Part shown: positions 56,702 to 64,000 of the stretch, in pieces | How positions within the stretch are numbered: position 1 is the stretch's first letter | Layout of the letters: each line of letters begins with the position of its first letter | NCBI GenBank assembly: GCA_023053685.1 | Contig: JALIGW010000013.1 | Span: forward strand, 16,095,501 to 16,159,500 | DNA from: Diadophis punctatus similis | Lineage: Eukaryota; Chordata; Lepidosauria; Squamata; Dipsadidae | Reading direction: 5' to 3' | Length of the DNA stretch: 64,000 bases | Notes under the pieces: generated by a model | Database searches by the model: none | The model's input: only the letters and a program-made list of their open reading frames with translations | Told to the model about the DNA's origin: nothing | Position numbers and translations under genes: made by a program

Positions 56702-58762
56702 AGATTAAGGAAGCATCGTTGAGTGAGAGCATTAAGGAAGCATCGTTGAAAAGAATCAGATTTTTAAATAACATTATTCACATCAGCTCTTAACTGACAT
56801 AAAAATGTAGAAATACCAGTACATGTTTTTAAAACATTCCTTTGTATTATTCCCCATGTTATTTTTCTTTCAAAGGAATAATAGTAATAACAGTAATATC
56901 CATAGTGACTCTATCTACCAACAATGTTCAGAGATGTATTGGCAGACTGATGCCATTTCCTCAGTCTCTACTGCCATCTGGTGGCATAACACTAGAGATG
57001 CATGCTGTGGATCCCTGCTGCTCGACTCAGCAAGGGGCTGCAGAGTGCAAAATGAAGAGTCTCGAGCAATCAAGCATATTGATTCCCTTTTTTCCCCTCC
57101 CAGATGGAGTCTGTTCCTTCATCACATGGAAAGCATACCTACGTGGCATGATTAATACCCTATGTACAGATCTACCTTCTTCAGAAGCCATAATCATATT
57201 TTAGTCACATAGCTCTATGTGAAGTTCATAGGTCAAGGAAATAAGTCTGATACAGAGAAAGAAATCCATCTTGGATGAAAAATGGCTTTATGACAACATT
57301 TGCTGTGCTTAACAGAGTATTCAACATAATACAATTCTGGCTGAGAGCTGTCCAGTGGCTGCTGTTATTCTTGTTCCTGGTAGACAGCACTGGATATGTG
57401 TTATATTTTTAATTGTTGAAAGCTACCTCAGGTGTTAGCAGAAACAGATAGGGTATAAATTCAGTAACAAAATAACAGGAAATAAAAATAGAACCATGTT
57501 TATGGCAAAATTTACCTCTAATCATCTCCAGGCAGACACTTTTGCCAATTTTACCAAGTGTGCTAGAAGCGAGTGGAATCAATATTTTAACCCTTCAAAA
57601 GTGATTGGCCTACAATTCCAAATTGATATTCCGGGAGTTATTCCAGAAACACAAGACATCTCCATAGCAAGATCACATTTATAGAAACATGCAATGCAGC
57701 CGATCAGGAAGTCTGAGAGAGCACACTGATCTGATTTTTAGGCACAAAACAATTCCATAAAATCATATCTGACCTGTTGTACCTGCAGGTCTTACCTCCT
57801 TCTCAAACTACTTCTCTGGATTTCCACTCCCGTAACTCCATCTTCATATGCTTCCAGGTTGGAACTTCTCATATATTATCTTCCATAACACTACTTGATT
57901 CTCCATGTCATGTTTCTGTTAACTTCTGTCATTTCAATTTGGTTAACTTCAGTTTAGTGTTCCTGTCATGTTAACTGCTTTGCTGCTGGACTGTTTTAAG
58001 TTCTTCTTAGCATGTTGGAGAGGGTGGTATGTTGGCTATTTTTGCTCTTCTGTGCAGTTAATCCTAGATTAGAAAAGAATGTTTGGTGTCCTTTTGATAG
58101 CACATCCACTGGTGCATAGGAAAGGACATTGCTCAAATGCCTTACCACTGCTGATGAAAACCAAAGTGGGAGATGGGAATAGCCTCTACTTTCTACATTT
58201 TCTGTATGGGAAATGATGATTTTGGAAGTCAAATGAAAATTTATTCTAAAATAAACTACAATGATCAGCACATATTTTAAGGGCAGAATGATAAATGTGT
58301 TGTCCTGTTTTAGTTGTGAGGAATTTCATGCTGAAATGGGAGGAAACATTATTTGATCATGGTTTTAAAGGTGGTCTTGAAAGTTACAGAGCTTGGTGAA
58401 ACTCTGATCAGAGAGAGGGAATAATCAAGGAATTATTCTACAACTGGTAGTCCTTTATGAAATTGTGATTCTGTCCATTAGTAATAATAGTTTTACCTCA
58501 GAATTCTGGTTGGATTTCTCCTGGACCTACAGTATCTCCAGAGGCGGAAAAGTTATAAGGCCTGCCTTTGCCTGCTTTCTAATACTTCTTATATTTCTTT
58601 GTACATGTTTTTCAAGTAATTTTAACATTTAAAAATATGCTATTTGCTATTTTAAAATTTGATTCTAAGCATCCATTGTGTTGCATTTATCTTTATTGGG
58701 TTCTTAGTGTTGTTTGAGCTCATTGTTCTCCAAGCAAACATTTTCCATGCATTGATGACATT
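56702..58762. other. Unassigned DNA
   Basis: No gene or repeat recognised. Overlapping short frames at 56,823-57,204 have no domain. Confidence 0.5.
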
Positions 58763-58770
58763 ACCTAGCC

Positions 58771-59211
58771 CAGTGATGGCGAACCTATGGCACGCGTGCC
58801 ACAGGTGGCACGCGGAGCCATATCTGCTGGCACGCGAGCTGTTACCCTAGCTCAGCTTCAGCGTGCATGTGCGTTGGCCAGCTGATTTTTGGCTCACGTG
58901 GAGGCTCTGGGAGGGCATTTTAGGCTTCCGGAGGGCCTCCGGAGGGCCTCTGGGGGTCAGAGGGGCATTTTTGCCCTCCCCAGGCTCCAGGGAAGCCTCT
59001 GGAGCCTGGGGAGGGCGAAAAACGGCCCTACTGGGCCCACCGGAAGTTGGGAAATGGGCCGTTTCCGGCCTCCAGAGGACCTCTACGGGGCGGGGGAGGC
59101 CATTTTTGCCCTCCCCGGGCATTGAATTATGGGTATGGGCACTCGCATGTGCATGATAGCGCGCGCACACGCGCTTTCGGCACCCAAGGGAAAAAAGGTT
59201 CGCCATCACTG
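58771..59211. mobile_element. hAT-like MITE family H, copy 3
   Basis: CAGTGATGGCGAACCT and AGGTTCGCCATCACTG are perfect inverse ends. ACCTAGCC is duplicated at 58,763-58,770 and 59,212-59,219. The layout is close to copy 1 but in the opposite internal orientation. Confidence 0.96.
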
Positions 59212-59219
59212 ACCTAGCC

Positions 59220-59756
59220 TATTAATGACGCATATGCTGGAACAACCAAGCTCAGATAACAGCAAGAACCCAAAAATTCAATTCATAGCAGACCCATTAC
59301 AAGATCATGGCAAAACAGATGAATTTGGAGGAGGCAACGTGTGTGCCTGAAAGGGAGAGGAGTAGCAATGAGGGGGAGGGAGCTGGGAGAAATACCTTCA
59401 AAGTAATGCCTGATAGTTCTGCATTACACCCCCACCCCAGGAGAGAAACAGGCAATACACAATAGGGAAGGAGGGAGTAGAAATCGCATCGCCATCAGTC
59501 AGCATGACTGAGGCAAAAACAACAAAGCTAATTACAGGAGGGAGGCAAGGGTGTGGGCCTATTACGAGATCAATGACTAAATCGATCGGCATTACATAAA
59601 AGCAAGCATCTCTCCAATGGTGATTTTACACTCTGATGATGTTAGCAGGGGCTAACGAAAGCTAAGTATAATAAATTTTTTAAAAAGTTCTGGAGATCCT
59701 GATGTCTATCGTTTCGTCTATAACTACACCTGGAACTCACATTTTTAGGAAAATTA
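59220..59756. other. Unassigned DNA
   Basis: No recognisable feature. Confidence 0.5.
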
Positions 59757-59762
59757 TATCTA

Positions 59763-59819
<57 letters not shown>

Positions 59820-59901
59820 GTTTGTATGTATTTTGCATGTATGTATATACACATACACATACACATACACACATACGCATGCACATACATACATACATAC
59901 A

Positions 59902-59962
<61 letters not shown>
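59757..59962. repeat. Compound microsatellite (CTGT)n-(CATA)n-(AT)n
   Basis: About 15 CTGT units, a short ACACAT-rich bridge, about 13 CATA units, then about 17 TA units. Open frames here reflect only the repeat. Confidence 0.97.
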
Positions 59963-59965
<3 letters not shown>

Positions 59966-60362
59966 GTTTTTCTGCCGAGTCACCTGGTATACCCAAATAT
60001 GGGAGGGAGCATACTGCTTCCTTTATTTATATATATATATATATATTCAGTACTATTAAATACATTAACATAAATAAAGCCAGACGTTTACTGAAGAAAT
60101 GCAAACAGTGAAGTTGACAAAGGCTGATGACACTAGTAAAGTCTGGTACAGCACAGATGAATGGTCCTGTGAAATCTGATGATTGAACATACAAAGAGGA
60201 GGGTTTTTTTGTTGTTGTTTTTTTTTTAATGCACCTATGCCCAGGATTACATCTTGCTATCAAATACTGAATTTGGAAGGGAAAAGGAAGAAGCAAAACC
60301 AACATGAACAGAATTCACAAAAACCAACAAGGAATTACACGGATTTATGTACATAAAATCTT

Positions 60363-60592
60363 CTGAGTGGTGCAGTAGTGTAGAGGTGAAGACGCTCGCC
60401 TCCCACTTAGAAGGTTGAGAGTTCAATTCTAAGCAGTGACAAATGTTTCTCTATCAGGGGGCAAAGAGAAAATATATGCTGTGAAATCCATGTAGGCATC
60501 AGGAAGGGCATCCAGCCAGTAAACGCTTAGTTCCAGTCGCCCCGACTCCACCCCAAAGCAAGGGATAACAGGGTCATAAAAAGAAAAAAATG
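60363..60592 (+). mobile_element. Sauria-type tRNA SINE
   Basis: A-box-like GTGGTGCAGTAGTGTAGAGG and B-box-like GAGAGTTCAATTC mark a tRNA-derived head. GGCATCAGGAAGGGCATCCA and CGACTCCACCCCAAAGCAAG follow, with an A-rich 3' end. The copy is uninterrupted, unlike 26,791-27,275. It is a SINE head and not a functional tRNA, since no cloverleaf acceptor stem can be drawn. Confidence 0.88.
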
Positions 60593-61263
60593 TACATAAA
60601 GCTTTCCCTCCTTCAAATTCTATGTCTAACTTTGAGAAATTGATATCAAAAATTAACATCACTAAAATACAGCCCCTTTATTCCTTATTACAATTTCCTT
60701 TGACTTCTACTTATGGCTCCTTTACTTAGAATATGTTTTACATTCAGGGTTCAGGAGATTTTCCATGCAACTAATATGCAAATATTATGGAAATAACAAT
60801 ATTGGGAAGAATGAGTCACTTCATTATTATGTGTGTTTTTTTAAAAGGGAGAGGATTAGATGAATTGTGATTGCTATTAAAATATAATATTTTATATGCT
60901 GATGCAGGAAAACATTCTGTTAGGTAAAAAATATACATCAATATATTCCTAGTTAGAATTGATAATAACATCACAGTATCTAATACAATGTTCCAATTCA
61001 AAAGGTTTGTTGAGTGGTTGCAACCACTGATGCAATGGAAATGTGTCTGTCAACTTTTGTTTAATCCTTAGCATCTGGCAGTCAGTGATATCCAATACCC
61101 AAGATTTAATTCAAATGTCATAGACCATAGCCACTAAGAGCCTATCGCCCATGAATTTGTATAATATGGCTTTTCCTGAAGTTGATGCCCCTGTCAGCCT
61201 TGGACAAAATTTCCAAATGCGTCATACCACAACCTTCTAATTCCAAGAAGGTAGACTGAGATT
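60593..61263. other. Unassigned AT-rich DNA
   Basis: No recognisable feature. Confidence 0.5.
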
Positions 61264-61265
61264 TA

Positions 61266-61897
61266 CCATATTTTTTGGAGTATAAGATGCACCTGTTTCC
61301 TCCCTAAAAGTGGCTGAAAATTTGGGTGCATCTTATACTTTGAATGTAGCTTTTTTTCCAGCCCTAACTAGGTGCTAACAGATCTTCCCAGCTCTTACCT
61401 TGCAGGCTTTTTCATTGTTACTCTCTCCAAAGAATGTTTTTCCAGCCCTAAGTCTTTGCAGGGTTTTTTTCATTGCTCTACTTGCTCCGAATAAGTTTTT
61501 TTTCTAGCCTTAACCAGGTGCTATCTATCTTCCCAGCTCTTACTGGTTTGCAGGCTTTTTCATTGTTACTCTCTCGGAAGAATGTTTTTCCAGCCCTAAG
61601 TCTTTGCAGGGCTTTTTTCATTGCTCTACTTGCTCTGAATAAGTTTTTTTCTAGCCCTAACCAGGTGCTAATGATCTTCCCAGCTCTTACTGGCTTGCAG
61701 GCTCTTTCATTGTTACTCTCTCCAAAGAAGGTTTTTTTAAGTCCTAACCAGGGGATAAAATAATGTGCTGAAGCTGACCAGACTAAGGATGCTAGCCAGA
61801 TGAATACCTGGTAGGCAGATTTTTTCCCCCTATTTTCCTCCCCAAAAACTAAGGTGCGTCTTATACTCCGGTGCGTCTTATACTCCGAAAAATACGG
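61266..61897. mobile_element. TA-flanked element family M2, copy 2
   Basis: The ends CCATATTTTTTGGAGTATAA and TTATACTCCGAAAAATACGG are inverse, with TA at 61,264-61,265 and 61,898-61,899. GCATCTTATACTTTGAATGTAG matches copy 1. The centre is a tandem array (61,355-61,760). No transposase. Confidence 0.9.
61355..61760. repeat. 146-bp tandem repeat with two-part unit
   Basis: CCCTAACYAGGTGCTA recurs near 61,361, 61,507 and 61,653, a period of about 146 bases with nearly three copies. Each unit holds two diverged halves of about 73 bases, both carrying GCAGG-CTTTTTTCATTG and ending in a CAGCCCTAA-like word. Confidence 0.88.
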
Positions 61898-61952
61898 TAT
61901 ATGTATTTTAGCTTTATATATTTGGAGAAAAATGACTCTGTATAATATATAG

Positions 61953-61998
61953 AGGTGTGTGTGTGTGCGTTTGTGTTTGTGTTTGTGTGTGTGTGTAT
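61953..61998. repeat. Imperfect (GT)n microsatellite
   Basis: GTGT runs interrupted by GCGTTT and TTTGTG. Confidence 0.9.
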
Positions 61999-62030
61999 GA
62001 ATATAAATACAATATGAAACTGGCTTCATA

Positions 62031-62066
62031 ATGCTATGTGCTAATATATATATTAGCACATAGCAT
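62031..62066. repeat. 36-bp perfect palindrome at BovB 3' end
   Basis: ATGCTATGTGCTAATATA is followed directly by its exact reverse complement. A further GTGCTAATAGCAT copy follows at about 62,066-62,078. Confidence 0.9.
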
Positions 62067-64000
62067 GTGCTAATAGCATTGCGACCCATCGCAACCCCAT
62101 GGACAACGTTCCTCCAGGCCTTCCTGTCCTCTACCATCTTCTGGAATCCATTTAAGCTCACGCCTACTGCTTCAGTGACTCCATCCAGCCACCTCATTCT
62201 CTGTCCTCCCCTTCTTCTTTTGCTCTCAATCTTTCCCAGCATTAGGCTCTTCTCCAGTGAGTCCTTCCTTCTCATTAGGTAGCCAAAGTATTTGAGTTTC
62301 ATCTTCAGGATATGGCCTTCTAAAGAGCAGTCAGGGTTGATCTCCTCTAGGACTGACCGGTTTGATCGCCTTGCAGTCCAAGGGACTCACAGGAGTCTTC
62401 TCCAGCACCATAGTTCAAAGGCCTCAATTCTTTGACCTTTCTTATGGTCCAAGTTTCAGTCATACATTGCAACTGGGAAAACCATAGCCTTGACTATATG
62501 CACTTTTGTTGGCAGGGTGATGTCTCTGCTTTTTAGTATGCTGTCTAGATTTGCCATAGCTTTCCTCCCCAGGAGCAAGCGTCTTTTAATTTCTTGGCTG
62601 CAGTCCCCATCTTTGGTGATCTTGGAGCCCAGGAAAATAAAATCTGTCACTACCTCCATTTCTTCCCCATCTATTTGCCAGGAATTGAGAGGGCCAGATG
62701 TCATGATCTTAGTTTTCTTAATGTTGAGTTTCAAGCCAACTTTTGCTCTCTCTTTCTTCATCCGCACCAAGAGGCTCTTTAGTTCCTCTTCACTTTCTGC
62801 CATTAGAGTGGTATCATCTGCATATCTGAGGTTGTTGATATTTCTCCTGGCAATCTTAATTCCAACTTTTGATTCATCTAGCCCCGCCTTTCTCGTGATG
62901 TGCTCTGCATGTAAGTTAAATAGGCAGGGCGACAGTATACAGCCTTGCCGGACTCCTTTCCCAATTTTGAACCAATCAGTGGTTCCGTGTCCAGTTCTCA
63001 CTGTTGCTTCTTGACCCGCATATAGGTTTCTCAAGAGACAAATAAGATGGTCTGGTACTCCCATCTTTTTAAGAACTTGCCACAATGTGTTGTGATCCAC
63101 ACAATCAAAGGCTTTAGCATAGTCAATGAAGCAGAAGTAGATGTTTTTCTGGAACTCCCTAGCTTTCTCCATGATCCAGCGTATGTTGGCAATTTGATTT
63201 CTGGTTCCTCTGCCTCTTCTAAATCCTGCCTGTACTTCTGGTAGTTCTCGATCCACATACTGCTGGAGCCTAGCTTGTAGGATTTTAAGCATAACTTTAG
63301 TAGCATGTAAAATGAGTGCAATGGTGCGATAGTTTGAACATTCTTTGGCATTGCCTTTCTTTGGAATTGGAATGTTATCTGACCTTTTCCAATCCTGTGG
63401 CCACTGTTGAGTTTTCCAAATTTGCTGGCAAATTGAATGTAGCACTTTTACTGCATTGTCTTTTAAGATTTTGAATAGCTCAGCTGGAATACTGCCACCT
63501 CCACTAGCTTTGTTGTTGCTCAGATTTCCTAAGGCCCATTTGACTTCACATTCTAGGATGTCTGGCTCAAGGTCAGTGACCACCCTATCATGGTTATCAG
63601 GGACATTAAGTTCGTTCTTGTATAATTCTTCTGTGTAATTTTGCCACCCCTTCTTAATCTCTTCTGCCTGTGTTAGGTCCCTGCCATTTTGGTCCTTTAT
63701 CATGCCCATCTTTGTATGAAATGTTCCCTTCATATCTTCAATTTTCTTGAAGAGATCTCTGGTCCTCCCTATTATATTGTTTTCTTCTATTTCTTTGCAC
63801 TGTTCATTTAAGAAGCCATACTTATCTCTTCTAGCTATTCTCTGGAATTCTGCATTCAATTGGGTGTATCTTTCTCTTTCTCCCTTGCCTTTCGCTTCCC
63901 TTCTTTCCTCAGCTATTTGCAAAGCTTCCTCAAATAGCCATTTTGCTTTCTTGCATTTCTTTTTCTTTGGGATGGTTTTAGTTGCTACCTCTTGTACAAT
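62066..64000 (-). mobile_element. BovB (RTE-clade) LINE, 3' part
   Basis: The copy runs off the right edge in its 5' direction, so endonuclease and 5' end are not visible. RT and C-terminal region are present. The 3' end lies at a perfect palindrome near 62,031-62,066. BovB is abundant in squamates and is the classic example of horizontal transfer between reptiles and ruminants. It is also the presumed mobiliser of Sauria SINEs. Confidence 0.93.
62075..64000 (-). pseudogene. BovB reverse transcriptase, 5' end outside window
   Basis: The long open part (63,922-62,456, 488 residues, open beyond both ends of its nominal start) holds FIDYAKAFDCVDH with Asp267, GVRQGCILSP near 323-332 and the catalytic YADD at 367-370, all typical of RTE-clade RT. 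Two in-frame TGA codons follow, at 62,456-62,458 and 62,387-62,389. In-frame sequence after them keeps the family C-terminus: AFELWCWRRLL, MKLKYFGYLMRR, RRRGGQRMRWLDG and HGVA. The second TGA fits CpG decay of an Arg codon. The native stop is not clear and the frame runs on into the next repeat. The RT core looks intact, but the protein is broken near its C-terminus. Confidence 0.93.

Noticed and set aside
56823..57204. Two overlapping plus-strand frames of 110-120 codons as a gene
   Set aside because: No domain, no splice or promoter context and no codon bias that I can see. Most likely chance.
59642..60073. Long open frames rich in Thr/Asp/Arg/Gln or His/Tyr/Ile
   Set aside because: They follow the CTGT, CATA and TA repeats in all frames and have no independent support.
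60363..60440. Functional tRNA gene
   Set aside because: A and B boxes are present, but no full cloverleaf or acceptor stem forms, and SINE body sequence follows.
61478..62302. A 274-codon minus-strand open frame as a new gene
   Set aside because: It starts in the BovB C-terminus and reads through into the antisense strand of an M2 MITE and its tandem array. The repeated residues mirror the 146-bp DNA repeat.

Overview
The window is AT-rich vertebrate nuclear DNA. The repeats it carries point to a squamate reptile, most likely a snake: a BovB (RTE) LINE, Sauria-type tRNA SINEs, CR1 and L1 LINEs, a 5S-like SINE, hAT and TA-flanked MITEs, solo LTRs and long microsatellites. The species call rests on this repeat mix as I know it, not on a search. 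I found no host protein-coding exon, tRNA gene or rRNA gene. It reads as intergenic or deep-intronic sequence.

The main feature is a nearly complete DIRS-type (tyrosine-recombinase) retrotransposon at 19,722-25,862, coding on the minus strand. Its order is right inverted repeat with TATA box, gag, RT/RNase H/Dam-like domain, tyrosine recombinase, internal complementary region (ICR), left inverted repeat. One half of the ICR pairs with the left end and the other half with the right end, as expected of a circular DNA intermediate. The element is GC- and CpG-rich against its AT-rich flanks. It is broken by two apparent homopolymer slips and one further frame change, plus two in-frame stops, but the catalytic motifs remain.

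Layout. 1-19 kb: mostly unassigned AT-rich DNA with a truncated CAGGGG-type MITE (3.5 kb), a CAGGTAGTC-type MITE (5.4 kb), two LTRs (6.0 and 7.1 kb), a CR1 tail (8.3 kb), a SINE (11.4 kb), a CR1 ORF2 end (12.6 kb), two copies of a second LINE (14.6 and 17.9 kb) and a full CAGGGG MITE (19.07 kb). 19.7-25.9 kb: the DIRS element. 26-45 kb: a SINE inside a SINE, long microsatellites, three LTRs with target-site duplications, a hAT-like MITE family, a three-level nest of MITEs (37.6-39.2 kb), a 5S-derived SINE and a MITE-in-MITE nest (43.8 kb). 45-56.5 kb: old LINE remnants, above all an L1-like element from about 50.5 to 56.5 kb split by at least five later insertions. 56.5-64 kb: MITEs, a compound microsatellite, a Sauria SINE and a BovB LINE that runs off the right edge.

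Autonomous elements (DIRS, BovB, L1, CR1) supplied enzymes. SINEs and MITEs are non-autonomous riders on LINE machinery or on transposases not present in this window. Several unrelated repeats here carry the same TGCGCATGCGC palindrome, which matches the NRF1 binding motif.
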